DNA of 64,000 bases from SIG710 sp045651985 (GCA_045651985.1 JAZRTK010000020.1:1-64000); one strand, 5' to 3'; counted from the first letter of the stretch, positions 24,383 through 32,472 are shown. The notes: generated from the letters alone by a model not told the origin. Made by a program: numbers and translations.

Positions 24383-24802
24383 CTATGCTATAATATCGGG
24401 CTGATCGTCCGAGGACGAATGGACACGGATAACAACCTTGTTTGGCAGGCAGATAATGCTCTCGCCATCGTGCTTTACGGGGCGGTGAGAGGAGCAGATG
24501 CCGTCGGGGCAGCTCGCCTTTTCCACACGGGCGTAACCGTTCTCAATTATGAGAGTGTTGTAGCCTCCGTCCCGTTTTATCTCTACCGTGCGGTCTTCAG
24601 ACAGCGAATATTCCCCGAAAAACTTGCCGTCAACGGTGACGGTTACTCGATCGCCCTCTGAGCGAAATAAAAAGAGCGTCAGAGCGAAAATTCCCGCCAA
24701 AAAGAGAAGAACGGCAATAAAAATAAGGTCGTTCTTTGTTTTTCTCCTGCCTTCCGCCAAAGCGGAGGCAGGAGAATTTGTGTTATTTTCAAATGACTTC
24801 AT
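24383..24802 (-). CDS. NusG domain II-containing membrane-anchored protein
   Basis: Protein of 139 residues: a charged N-terminus, one transmembrane helix (about 30-48, LIFIAVLLFLAGIFALTLFL) and an extracytoplasmic beta-rich NusG-II domain (VTVTVDGKFFGEYSLSEDRT, then EKASCPDGICSSHRPVKHDG). The pair of cysteines in CPDGIC is typical of this family. ATG 24802 starts one base after the rnfB stop (TAAAATG), indicating coupling; longer in-frame starts would overlap rnfB heavily. A role in Rnf assembly or redox chemistry is a context inference. Confidence 0.85.
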   Translation of the reverse strand: MKSFENNTNSPASALAEGRRKTKNDLIFIAVLLFLAGIFALTLFLFRSEGDRVTVTVDGKFFGEYSLSEDRTVEIKRDGGYNTLIIENGYARVEKASCPDGICSSHRPVKHDGESIICLPNKVVIRVHSSSDDQPDIIA

Positions 24803-24803
24803 T

Positions 24804-25634
24804 TTATCTGTCCCAGACGAAATCCTCGGGAAGATCGGGGAAGAATACCTTCTTGATGCAGCCCGTGGGACAAACCTCGGCGCACTTGCCGCAGCCTGTG
24901 CACTTTTCGTAGTCGATAACGGCACAGTTGTCCACGACCTTAATGGCATCGTGAGGGCAGGTCTTTTCGCACCTGTGGCAAGCAATACAAGCGTTCTTGC
25001 AAACTTTGCGCGCGTCAGCGCCCTTGTCCTTGTTGTTGCAATAAACGACGGTTGCCGCCTCCTGAGGGATCATGGAGATGATGTTCTTTGGACATTCCTT
25101 TGCGCACATTCCGCAGCCTATGCAGCGGGCGGTGTTGACTCTTGCTATTCCGTCTGAGATGCAGATGGCGTCGGAAATGCAGACCGAAGCGCAGTCGCCG
25201 CAGCCGAGACAGCCGTAGGTGCAGAGCTTGGGACCGCCGTAGGTCTGACTTGCAGCCTTGCAGGTCTCAATGCCCTTGTAGAGAGCTTTGTGGGGAGCGG
25301 CTTCGCAGGTGCCGTTACAATGAACGAACGCCACGAAGTCCTTGGGTTCCTCGACTTCAACGCCCATGATCTCGCTCAGCTGCTTTGCAACAGCCTCGGC
25401 ACCGGGAATGCACAGGTTGGGCTTTGCCTCACCCTTTGCCATGGCCTCTGCATAGTCGTTACAGCCCTTGAATCCGCAGGCACCGCAGTTGATGCCGGGG
25501 AGGAGCTCTCTTAATTTCTTTGCCTTTTCGTCCTCCTCGATTCCAAAGAAACGGGAAACGATCGCAAGCAGGATTCCGAAAAGGAGACCTACCGCCACAA
25601 CGACGGCAAAAGCAGTTAAAACATCAATTAACAT
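24804..25634 (-). CDS. rnfB: Rnf complex subunit RnfB (ferredoxin-type)
   Basis: Iron-sulfur entry subunit that accepts electrons from reduced ferredoxin. The 276 residues comprise an N-terminal membrane helix, the Fe-S domain GINCGACGFKGCNDYAEAM with a later Cys, then four [4Fe-4S] motifs (CLGCGDCASVC, CIGCGMCAKECP, CIACHRCEKTCP, CTGCGKCAEVCP). ATG 25634 is preferred over an upstream in-frame start because it has a GGGGG-type site and directly begins the membrane helix. It follows rnfA closely. Confidence 0.97.
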   Translation of the reverse strand: MLIDVLTAFAVVVAVGLLFGILLAIVSRFFGIEEDEKAKKLRELLPGINCGACGFKGCNDYAEAMAKGEAKPNLCIPGAEAVAKQLSEIMGVEVEEPKDFVAFVHCNGTCEAAPHKALYKGIETCKAASQTYGGPKLCTYGCLGCGDCASVCISDAICISDGIARVNTARCIGCGMCAKECPKNIISMIPQEAATVVYCNNKDKGADARKVCKNACIACHRCEKTCPHDAIKVVDNCAVIDYEKCTGCGKCAEVCPTGCIKKVFFPDLPEDFVWDR

Positions 25635-25647
25635 ACGTATCCCCCTC

Positions 25648-26247
25648 TCATGCAAACAGATTGTCGACGATTCCCGCAAGGCCCATAAAAGCAAGGGAGA
25701 TAAAGGAAGCGGCGATCAGGGTGATGGCAACTCCGCGGAAGGGCTTGGGGACCTCTACCTCGTCGATGCGGGAGCGAATGCCCGAGAAAAGCACCATGGC
25801 GAGGAGGAAACCAAGTCCGCAGCCAAGGGAGCTGACCATGGACTCAATGAAAGTGTAGTTGTCGGTGATGTTGTTTATAGCAACGCCGAGAACCGCGCAG
25901 TTGGTCGTAATAAGAGGCAGGTAAACTCCGAGTCCGCGGTGAAGTGCGGGAGAGAATTTTTTCAAGATCACCTCAAGCATCTGCACAAGAGAAGCGATTA
26001 CCAGAATAAATACGATGGTCTGCAGGTATCCTAAGCCAAATGCGTCCAGAACGAAGCGCTGAATGGGCCAGGTAACAAGCGTTGCAAGAAGCATTACGGC
26101 AGTGACCGAAACGCCCATGCCCGCCGCCTGGTCTAATTTCTTTGAAACGCCCAGGAAGGGACAGATACCAAGGAAGCGTGCCAAAACGTAGTTGTTGACC
26201 AGCACCGAGGACAAAAGTATAACGACAAGATTCTTAAATCCTTCCAT
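25648..26247 (-). CDS. rnfA: Rnf complex subunit RnfA
   Basis: Integral membrane subunit of 199 residues with six predicted helices. It has the family hallmark NNYVLARFLGICPFLGVSK near residues 18-36 and TTNCAVLG near residue 113, whose cysteines belong to the intramembrane iron-sulfur site shared with RnfE. It immediately follows rnfE (the stop and start are adjacent). Confidence 0.97.
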   Translation of the reverse strand: MEGFKNLVVILLSSVLVNNYVLARFLGICPFLGVSKKLDQAAGMGVSVTAVMLLATLVTWPIQRFVLDAFGLGYLQTIVFILVIASLVQMLEVILKKFSPALHRGLGVYLPLITTNCAVLGVAINNITDNYTFIESMVSSLGCGLGFLLAMVLFSGIRSRIDEVEVPKPFRGVAITLIAASFISLAFMGLAGIVDNLFA

Positions 26248-26940
26248 TTACGCTTCCTCCTTTCCCTGCGCACATTCGGACGAGGAGCAGAGGTGCGCTC
26301 CGGGACAGCCTGCACAGGAGAATGATTTTTTCTTGGGGGCTTTGCCTGACGTAAGTGCGCTTACCAGCGCGATGAGCAGACCGTAGACGAGCAGACCGCC
26401 GGGAGCCTTTACCAAAAATTCGATCTTGTAGCTTTCAAGGGCAGGTATTGCAATTCCCGCAAAGCTTGCGGCGCCGAACACTTCGCGAAGCGTTGCCATA
26501 GAGCATAAAGCCAAGGAAAAGCCGATGCCCATGCCCAGACCGTCAAGAGCGGACGCCCCGACGGAGTTTTTGCTTGCAAACATTTCGGCACGTCCCAAAA
26601 TAATGCAGTTTACAACGATCAGAGGCAGATAGACGCCCAGCATATTGTAAAGATCGGGGAAAAACGCCTGCACAAGCATCTGAACGACTGTAACAAATCC
26701 CGCGATGATTACGATATAGCAAGGGATACGCACGTTGTCGGGGATAACTTTACGGAGCAGGGAAATGAGCATGTTGGAGCAGATAAGCACCGCCAGAGTT
26801 GCAATTCCCATACCAAAAGCCCCGAACACGTTGGTGGTGGTCGCAAGGGTAGGGCAGGTGCCAAGGATAAGCACCAGAGTGGGGTTTTCCTTTATAATGC
26901 CGTTTAAAAGAACGGAAAGACAGTTGTTCTTTTTCATCAT
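26248..26940 (-). CDS. rnfE: Rnf complex subunit RnfE with Cys-rich tail
   Basis: Integral membrane subunit of 230 residues, partner of RnfA in the membrane iron-sulfur site (LILGTCPTLATTTNVFGAFG near 24-43, VNCIILGRAE near 110). The C-terminus extends past the last helix as KAPKKKSFSCAGCPGAHLCS followed by SSECAQGKEEA, giving four cysteines in 16 residues. Such a tail is not part of the core RnfE fold and could bind a metal or cluster. It overlaps rnfG by four bases. Confidence 0.95.
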   Translation of the reverse strand: MMKKNNCLSVLLNGIIKENPTLVLILGTCPTLATTTNVFGAFGMGIATLAVLICSNMLISLLRKVIPDNVRIPCYIVIIAGFVTVVQMLVQAFFPDLYNMLGVYLPLIVVNCIILGRAEMFASKNSVGASALDGLGMGIGFSLALCSMATLREVFGAASFAGIAIPALESYKIEFLVKAPGGLLVYGLLIALVSALTSGKAPKKKSFSCAGCPGAHLCSSSECAQGKEEA

Positions 26941-28127
26941 TCATTCACCCCCTCAAAGATCTTAACGGCGTTGAAGGCGCGTTCGATCGCCTTAGTGTAG
27001 CCGTTTGTTGTAAGAGTTGCGCCCGAGATCGCATCGATCTCGGTGTAATCTGCTTCGGTCTTGCCGTCGAACTGACCGTAGAACTTTTCATCGGCGCAAG
27101 CGTCGCCGAGTCCTTGGGTTTCAGCCTGGGAGATGGTGAAGCAGTCGATGATCCTGCCGTCGGCAGTAATGGATACACGGACCATGATATATTCGCCCGA
27201 TGCGGGGTGATATTCATCACCGCCCACGATTCCGTATCCTGCCGCCTTGATCTCAATAATATAATTGCCCGTTGCCGTCTTGCTGACCTGTGTGAGCTGA
27301 GAGGGAAGTCCCTCGTAAGCATTAAGGTCCACGGGCTCGGAGGTCGTTGCATTGACAGTCTCAACGGCGGTCTTTACCACCTGAGCCTCGTCCGCTGACG
27401 CCTCGGTGAGGGCGTTGCCTTCGTTGTCAGCACCGATAAACTTTTCACCGATGACGCAAACGTAGCCCGACTTATTATCTGCGACGTACATAGCGTCAAC
27501 CCCCTCGACGACCTCAACGAAGAAGATCTTTGTGAAAGCGCCGTTGGCTGCGCCAAGCGCACTTTCAAGGTTGTCCTGAAGGATCTCTTCCTCGGTTCGG
27601 GTGTCGATTGACGCACCGCCTAAGATAAGAGCGGTATTCAAAGCGTCCTTGACTGCCGAGCGGTATGCCGCCGTGGTTTTTGTCGCACCTGAAATTATTT
27701 CAACTGCGTCAATATCCTCTGCGGTCTTGCCCTCAAGGGTGGGTGCAAACCTGCCTGCAGCCTCACCGCCGATCGAAGGGGTTTCGGAGGAGGAAAGGAG
27801 CTTTGAGCCCGCAACCGTACCGTCCGCGTTGATTCCGCACATGATGACCATGCCCGAGGCATAACCCGTGGTGGTCATCTGTACCACACAGCCGCCGCTT
27901 GAGGCTTTGTAGACGGCTGTAACGGTGGAGGGCAGGGTGTATGCGGTCATATCAACCGTCTCAAAGGTTCCGCCGTTGGGCAGGACTTCAAGGAGGGCGG
28001 CGTTTGCGTTTGCCGCCTCATTCTTTTCAATAATGGGGGCAGTGATCGAATTGGTCAGTGCCATGACGACAGATACAACGGCACAGATGCTGACCAGAAC
28101 GACGATACTTTTAATTGAACTTTTCAT
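26937..28127 (-). CDS. rnfG: RnfG with two FMN-binding domains
   Basis: Extracytoplasmic flavoprotein subunit anchored by one N-terminal helix (about 7-25). The typical RnfG is about 180-210 residues with one covalent FMN; this protein is 396 residues and has two FMN_bind-like units. The first carries SGATKT at 146-151, the second SGATLT at 368-373; the last Thr of each is the expected FMN attachment residue. Both are preceded by a D-A/I-x-I stretch and followed by a helix with Ala/Tyr. The gene overlaps rnfD by four bases at its start and rnfE by four bases at its end. I infer two FMN groups, installed by the nearby ApbE. Confidence 0.93.
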   Translation of the reverse strand: MKSSIKSIVVLVSICAVVSVVMALTNSITAPIIEKNEAANANAALLEVLPNGGTFETVDMTAYTLPSTVTAVYKASSGGCVVQMTTTGYASGMVIMCGINADGTVAGSKLLSSSETPSIGGEAAGRFAPTLEGKTAEDIDAVEIISGATKTTAAYRSAVKDALNTALILGGASIDTRTEEEILQDNLESALGAANGAFTKIFFVEVVEGVDAMYVADNKSGYVCVIGEKFIGADNEGNALTEASADEAQVVKTAVETVNATTSEPVDLNAYEGLPSQLTQVSKTATGNYIIEIKAAGYGIVGGDEYHPASGEYIMVRVSITADGRIIDCFTISQAETQGLGDACADEKFYGQFDGKTEADYTEIDAISGATLTTNGYTKAIERAFNAVKIFEGVNE

Positions 28128-29050
28128 TTCTTCTGACCTCCGAAAACCTTAAATGCTCCGAGCTTTTCGATATACGGAGTCAGTATGTTCATAAACAGGA
28201 TAGCAAAGGACACGCCCTCCGGATATACGCCGAAATGGCGGATAAGGAAGGTGAGCAGACCCGCGCCGAGGGCGAAAACTATCTTGCCCAGAGGTGTGGG
28301 AGGGGACGTTACGTAGTCGGTCGCCATAAAAATGGCGCCGATAAAGAGACCTCCCGAGAGAATGAGTGCCGTTGCCGCGGTCGCGTTTCCTTCAACGGCG
28401 AAGGACAGAAGGAACACAGACCCGATGTAGACCACGGGAATGTGCCACGTTATAACGCGGCGAATGAGCAGGTAGACAAAACCCACGAGAAGAGCCGCCG
28501 CGCTTACCTCGCCGATAGCACCGCCGACCCGTCCCACAAACAGATCAAGCAAAGAGGGTGTTGTGCCCTGGGAGATCTGCATAAGAGGAGTTGCGCTTGA
28601 AAGTGCGTCAACGCCCGCGGGAAAATCCGCCTTTGCCACGCTGCCAAATGCAACCAACATAAAAACGCGCGCCGTTATTGCGGGGTTTACAAGATTGCGT
28701 CCGATTCCGCCGAACAGGCATTTAACGAGAATAATGGCGAATACGGAGCCTACTGCGCACTGCCAGATCGGGACGTTTGCGGGTAGGTTGAGCGCCAGAA
28801 GAAGACCCGTGACGGCGGCACTCAGGTCGCCTACCGTCTGGTCTTTCTTTGTGATAAGGTTAAAAAGTGCTTCGAGAAGCACACATGAAGCCACGCATAC
28901 TGCCACTACAAGCAGAGAACGCAGCCCGAAAATGACGGTGCCCGCGAGCGTGGTAGGGAGAAGAGCGATAATAACGTCGCGCATGATAGCGGACGTAGAT
29001 CTTCCGCTGTGGATATGGGGGGACACCGAGAGGGTCAGTAAATTATCCAT
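28124..29050 (-). CDS. rnfD: Rnf complex subunit RnfD
   Basis: Integral membrane flavoprotein subunit of 308 residues with about nine helices. The segment DALSSATPLMQ carries the FMN-attachment motif in an S-S-A-T-P-L variant of the usual S-G-A-T-P-L. ATG 29050 (MDNLLTLSVSPHIHSG) was chosen because it has GGAG 9 bases upstream; an apparent extension upstream is antisense-like sequence inside rnfC. It overlaps the end of rnfC by eight bases. Confidence 0.96.
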   Translation of the reverse strand: MDNLLTLSVSPHIHSGRSTSAIMRDVIIALLPTTLAGTVIFGLRSLLVVAVCVASCVLLEALFNLITKKDQTVGDLSAAVTGLLLALNLPANVPIWQCAVGSVFAIILVKCLFGGIGRNLVNPAITARVFMLVAFGSVAKADFPAGVDALSSATPLMQISQGTTPSLLDLFVGRVGGAIGEVSAAALLVGFVYLLIRRVITWHIPVVYIGSVFLLSFAVEGNATAATALILSGGLFIGAIFMATDYVTSPPTPLGKIVFALGAGLLTFLIRHFGVYPEGVSFAILFMNILTPYIEKLGAFKVFGGQKK

Positions 29051-30356
29051 TCTTTGAGGTCTCCTTTGCTTTTTCGTCACGAAGCAGCTGCTTTGACAGG
29101 GTGTTGGTCTGAACGAGCGGACGGTTTGCGGGACAGATAAAGCTGCAGCAGCCGCAGAGCATGCACATGTCCACCGACAGGCGGCGGAGTGCTTGGGCAT
29201 CCTTTTTCTTGTATGCAAGCAGGATCTCTGCAGGGTTAAGACCGAAGGGACAAGCATTTGTGCAGGCTCCGCAGCGAATACACGCGGTGGTCTTTGGGAG
29301 CTTTGCCTCCTTTGCGGTCAGAGCGATCACGGCGTTACTGCTCTTAAGCACGGGAACGTCGGCGTTTGGTACGGCAACGCCCATCATGGGACCGCCGTAA
29401 AGTATCTTTTTGGGCTCTGCCTTAAAACCGCCGCAGAAGTCAAAGAGAACGGAAAGAGGCGTTCCGATAGGAACGATCACGTTCTTGGGCTCTGCCACGG
29501 CGCCGCCGTCAACGGTGACGCACTTTTCTACCAGCGGCATACCCGTTTTCAGATACGAGCCGATAGCGGCTACCGTCGTGCAGTTGTTGACGACGCAGCC
29601 CACGTCAATAGGAAGCATGCCTGCGCCGATCTTCTTCTTTGTGGTGTGATAAACCAAGACCTTTTCGCCGCCCTGGGGATAGACCTGAGGAAGAACGGCG
29701 ACCTCGCAGCCTTCTATCTTTTGAGCCATTGTCTTCATTGACTCGATGGCTCGCTTTTTGTTGCTTTCGATACCGATGATGATGCGCTTCAGTCCGAAAT
29801 GCTTTTTAAGAGCGAGGATAGCGTATTCCATATCGTCGGCGCGCTCTGTCATTGTAAGAGAGTCGCTTGTGATATAAGGCTCGCACTCTGCGCCGTTAAT
29901 TATAAACTCCTCGATGCGCTCGGGGTCAACGTCCCACTTGACGTAGGTCGGAAAACCCGCGCCGCCAAGTCCGACGATCCCGCTTTTTCTTATAGCTTCG
30001 ATAAGTTCCTGTCGGGAGTTTACCTGTGGGACTGCGATATTCTCGTCGGGGGTCATCTCCCCGTCCGATTCGATAATTACGGCAGGACAGGTCTTGCCGT
30101 TTGACGTGGGAACGTCGGAAATTTTTGTCACCTTGCCCGATACGGAAGCGTAAATTGGGGAGGAAACGGCACCCGTGCCCTCAGCGACGAGCGTTCCTAC
30201 CTTTACAAGGTCGCCGACCTTGACTGCAGGAACGGCAGGTGCGCCGATGTGCATCTGCATGGGCAGGGTCACGGATTTTACGTCTGTGAGACGCTCGGCA
30301 GATTTATCGGCGGTATTCTTTCTGTGCGGGGTGTGAACTCCGTGTAAAAAGGACAT
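29043..30356 (-). CDS. rnfC: Rnf complex subunit RnfC
   Basis: Cytoplasmic NADH/FMN-binding subunit of 437 residues that exchanges electrons with NAD+. Visible features are an N-terminal barrel-sandwich domain (LPMQMHIGAPAVPAVKVGD), the Gly-rich nucleotide site VGLGGAGFPTYVK, NGAECEPYITSD, a SLBB-like region, and two [4Fe-4S] motifs, CIRCGACTNACP and CMLCGCCSFICP, near the end. First gene of the rnfCDGEAB operon, driven from 30436-30464. Confidence 0.97.
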   Translation of the reverse strand: MSFLHGVHTPHRKNTADKSAERLTDVKSVTLPMQMHIGAPAVPAVKVGDLVKVGTLVAEGTGAVSSPIYASVSGKVTKISDVPTSNGKTCPAVIIESDGEMTPDENIAVPQVNSRQELIEAIRKSGIVGLGGAGFPTYVKWDVDPERIEEFIINGAECEPYITSDSLTMTERADDMEYAILALKKHFGLKRIIIGIESNKKRAIESMKTMAQKIEGCEVAVLPQVYPQGGEKVLVYHTTKKKIGAGMLPIDVGCVVNNCTTVAAIGSYLKTGMPLVEKCVTVDGGAVAEPKNVIVPIGTPLSVLFDFCGGFKAEPKKILYGGPMMGVAVPNADVPVLKSSNAVIALTAKEAKLPKTTACIRCGACTNACPFGLNPAEILLAYKKKDAQALRRLSVDMCMLCGCCSFICPANRPLVQTNTLSKQLLRDEKAKETSKNG

Positions 30357-30435
30357 CTTGTTTTCTACCTTTCTGTTAATTTTTTCACATATAAAATATT
30401 AATTTTTGTATATATTATATATAGTTTGCCAACAT

Positions 30436-30464
30436 ATTGTACCATTTAAACGCGCTTTTGTCAA
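30436..30464 (-). promoter_or_regulatory. Promoter of the rnf operon
   Basis: TTGACA (30464-30459), 17 bases, TACAAT (30441-30436) on the minus strand with extended -10 TGG. The 5'-UTR of about 70 bases is AT-rich. Confidence 0.85.
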
Positions 30465-30486
30465 CACTGTTTTTATCTTTTATATG

Positions 30487-30515
30487 TTGACAAAATTCGC
30501 CGAAAAGGATATAAT
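30487..30515 (+). promoter_or_regulatory. Promoter of the DUF1622 gene
   Basis: TTGACA (30487-30492), 17 bases, TATAAT (30510-30515). It is back to back with the rnf promoter. Confidence 0.85.
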
Positions 30516-30549
30516 GATCTCATAGATGGCCTGCTTGGAGGACGTAAAA

Positions 30550-30906
30550 ATGAACGAGTTGCATGATTTTATTGAGCTTATTCTTCCGTATATGATCTCG
30601 GTGCTTGAGATCATTGGTATTATAATCGTTTTTTGGTCGGGAATATACGGATTCTGGCAGTACTTCCAGAATACCTTTATGAAAAAAAATCACGACCTGC
30701 AAACAAACCTTGCAAACGGACTTGCCATGGGTCTGGAATTCAAAATGGCGGCAGAGATCTTGCGTACCGTGCTTATCCAGAATCTGCAGGAGCTTTATAT
30801 GCTTGGCGCGGTGATTTTGCTGCGCGCACTGCTCAGCTTGCTTATCCATTACGAGATAAAGCACCCCAAAAAGTCCAAAAAGGACAATTCCGAGGACGAA
30901 GACTAA
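30550..30906 (+). CDS. DUF1622 family membrane protein
   Basis: Membrane protein of 118 residues with two to three helices (ILPYMISVLEIIGIIIVFWS, then a second pair around residues 70-100) and a Lys/Asp/Glu tail. The pattern NLANGLAMGLEFKMAAEILRT is characteristic of the DUF1622 family. The start at 30550 has GGAGG 8 bases upstream. Function unknown; monocistronic between its promoter and a terminator. Confidence 0.85.
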   Translation: MNELHDFIELILPYMISVLEIIGIIIVFWSGIYGFWQYFQNTFMKKNHDLQTNLANGLAMGLEFKMAAEILRTVLIQNLQELYMLGAVILLRALLSLLIHYEIKHPKKSKKDNSEDED

Positions 30907-30933
30907 AAGAAGACGAGATCGTTCCGAACATAT

Positions 30934-30961
30934 AAAAAAAGGACCTTTCGGTCCTTTTTTT
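30934..30961. terminator. Bidirectional terminator, DUF1622 and DUF6512 genes
   Basis: AAAAAAAGGACC, loop TTTC, GGTCCTTTTTTT between convergent genes. Confidence 0.9.
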
Positions 30962-31484
30962 ATATGCCGTAGGTTCCCGTGACGGGATCCTCAAACAAGC
31001 CGATCTGTGGTGTGACGAAGGTGAAAAGCACGAAAAGCAGGGCAATCAGGCAAAGGGCGGCGAGAGCCGATTTTCCCGACTTGCATTTAAGTCTCTCCGA
31101 ATTGAAGAGCCGCGTTTCGTAAATATAGGCCACCGCCGCCGAAACGAAGAAAATGGTGATGTTCAGCCAGTCGGGGGATTTTGCCACCGCGCCGTTGTAG
31201 GTGTAGAACAGAATCGGGATAAGCGCAAGTCCGAGAAGCGTTCCGCGAAGCTTTACGCACCAAAAATCCTGACGGTCACGAAAGAAAAAGCTCTGCACCA
31301 CGGCAAAAATGAACAGTGGCCAGAACAGCAGCTTCATGTGCTCCCATGTGGACTCGTTCACGCTTGAAAAAGGTGCCGCCAAAACGCTTTCACCTGTCCA
31401 GTCGTACAAAAAGTGAAGCAGAGTTCCTCCAAGGGACGTCGCGCCAAAGCCGACCCACTGCCACAACCCGATAGATCTTTTCAT
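30960..31484 (-). CDS. DUF6512-like polytopic membrane protein
   Basis: Membrane protein of 174 residues with five to six hydrophobic helices. The block SVNESTWEHMKLLFWP near residues 41-56 is the recognisable conserved feature; a charged loop FRDRQDFWCVK follows. I associate this pattern with DUF6512 from memory. No enzyme motif is visible and function is unknown. It is transcribed alone toward the terminator at 30934-30961. Confidence 0.6.
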   Translation of the reverse strand: MKRSIGLWQWVGFGATSLGGTLLHFLYDWTGESVLAAPFSSVNESTWEHMKLLFWPLFIFAVVQSFFFRDRQDFWCVKLRGTLLGLALIPILFYTYNGAVAKSPDWLNITIFFVSAAVAYIYETRLFNSERLKCKSGKSALAALCLIALLFVLFTFVTPQIGLFEDPVTGTYGI

Positions 31485-31598
31485 ATGATACCTCTCAGAT
31501 GTTTTTAAAAAGTATATTCAAAAGGAGCGTTTTCTATTCGTTTTGACTTGAAAGTCGGGGAGACGTGTGGTAAAATAAAGAAAAAACGGAGGGCTGAC

Positions 31599-32126
31599 AT
31601 GAATACTCTTGAAGCAATCGCAAAAAGAAGATCGACCAGAGCGTATACTCGGGAACAGATATCCGAGGAGGCGCTGAACGCCATTTTGAAAGCGGCTGAT
31701 TCGTCGCCTATCGCCATGGCAAAATATGAAACTCTGCATATTACGGTGGTGCAGGACGAGAAGATCATAAAGCGCATAAACGATATGACGACCGAGATGT
31801 TTTCACGCATGGCGGGCAAGAAAAGGGACACCGATTACGGGGCAAAGACAATGATTTTTGTGTCGGCTAACGGCGAAGGACTTCCTCCCGAAATGACGTT
31901 TGCAAACGTAGGTATAGTAGTTGAGAACATGGTGCTTGCGGCAACCGATATGGGGGTTGCAAGCGTGATTTTGGGCGGTGCGCCCAGGGTAATGGCAAAC
32001 GACGCGAACCTGATGTGTGACCTCGGTATACCCGAAGGGTTTAAGCCTGTACTCGGTGCGGCGTTCGGCTACGCGGTCACCGAGGAAGCGCCTCGGGAGC
32101 ACGGTTTTTCGGTTAATAGAGTCTGA
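31599..32126 (+). CDS. Nitroreductase family protein
   Basis: FMN-dependent NAD(P)H oxidoreductase of 175 residues, cytoplasmic. The N-terminal RRSTRAYT and the flavin-contact segments (SPIAMAKYETLHITVV, ENMVLAATDMGVASVILGG) fit the family, as does the C-terminal PVLGAAFGYA. ATG 31599 has GGAGG 8 bases upstream; an extension to 31548 runs through the probable promoter region (TGTGGTAAAAT) and is rejected. Substrate unknown. Confidence 0.88.
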   Translation: MNTLEAIAKRRSTRAYTREQISEEALNAILKAADSSPIAMAKYETLHITVVQDEKIIKRINDMTTEMFSRMAGKKRDTDYGAKTMIFVSANGEGLPPEMTFANVGIVVENMVLAATDMGVASVILGGAPRVMANDANLMCDLGIPEGFKPVLGAAFGYAVTEEAPREHGFSVNRV

Positions 32127-32144
32127 TTTTCGTCGGATAGAAAC

Positions 32145-32254
32145 AAGTTCTGAACTTTAATTCGCGCCAAAACTCGCGGAAATTTGGTGTTCACCGCGGC
32201 GCGAACTTGTGCACTCGCCTTGCGGCGGTGCGAAGTTCTGAATCGGTGCAGTTC
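32145..32254. repeat. Two-hairpin intergenic element, copy 1
   Basis: Outer stem TTCGCGCC (32161-32168) with GGCGCGAA (32198-32205), second hairpin GCAC-T-CGCC (32211-32219), loop TTGC, GGCGGTGC (32224-32231), then the tail GAAGTTCTGAATCGGTG (32232-32248). Copies 2 and 3 are at 60630-60723 and 62913-63003. Base pairing is kept while the bases differ. Together with the terminator and tRNA-Pro this accounts for the gene-free stretch 32127-32499. Confidence 0.6.
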
Positions 32255-32262
32255 AATGAATA

Positions 32263-32293
32263 AAGAAAAGGGAGGATAAACCTCCCTTTTCTT
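32263..32293. terminator. Terminator downstream of tRNA-Pro
   Basis: AAAGAAAAGGGAGG, loop ATAAA, CCTCCCTTTTCTTT, directly after the tRNA 3' end on the minus strand. Confidence 0.85.
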
Positions 32294-32296
32294 TAT

Positions 32297-32373
32297 TGGT
32301 CGAGATGACAAGATTCGAACTTGCGGCTTCCACGTCCCGAACGTGGCGCTCTACCAAACTGAGCCACATCTCG
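32297..32373 (-). tRNA. tRNA-Pro(CGG)
   Basis: On the minus strand the acceptor CGAGATG pairs with CATCTCG, the anticodon arm is CCACG-TTCGGGA-CGTGG (anticodon CGG followed by G37), and the T arm is GCAAG-TTCGAAT-CTTGT. Discriminator A and CCA are encoded. Length is 77 bases with CCA. Confidence 0.95.
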
Positions 32374-32378
32374 ATATT

Positions 32379-32396
32379 AAACTGAGCCACGTCTCG
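32379..32396 (-). pseudogene. Duplicated 5' fragment of tRNA-Pro
   Basis: On the minus strand CGAGACGTGGCTCAGTTT repeats the first 18 bases of the adjacent tRNA-Pro (CGAGATGTGGCTCAGTTT) with one mismatch. It lies between the promoter and the intact tRNA, so it is in the precursor leader. Likely a partial duplication scar. Confidence 0.8.
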
Positions 32397-32408
32397 TTGG
32401 CATTTGGT

Positions 32409-32437
32409 ATTTTATCACACATTCAATTCTTTGTCAA
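32409..32437 (-). promoter_or_regulatory. Promoter of tRNA-Pro
   Basis: TTGACA (32437-32432), 17 bases, TAAAAT (32414-32409) on the minus strand, with extended -10 TGA. Confidence 0.8.
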
Positions 32438-32472
32438 GTGCTTTGGGGATTTTTCGGGGCACGGCGAATAAA

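Noticed and set aside
28124..29257. A longer RnfD starting at 29257
   Set aside because: The extra 69 codons overlap rnfC in another frame and read as Cys/Arg/Ser noise; ATG 29050 has a proper ribosome-binding site and the normal RnfD N-terminus.
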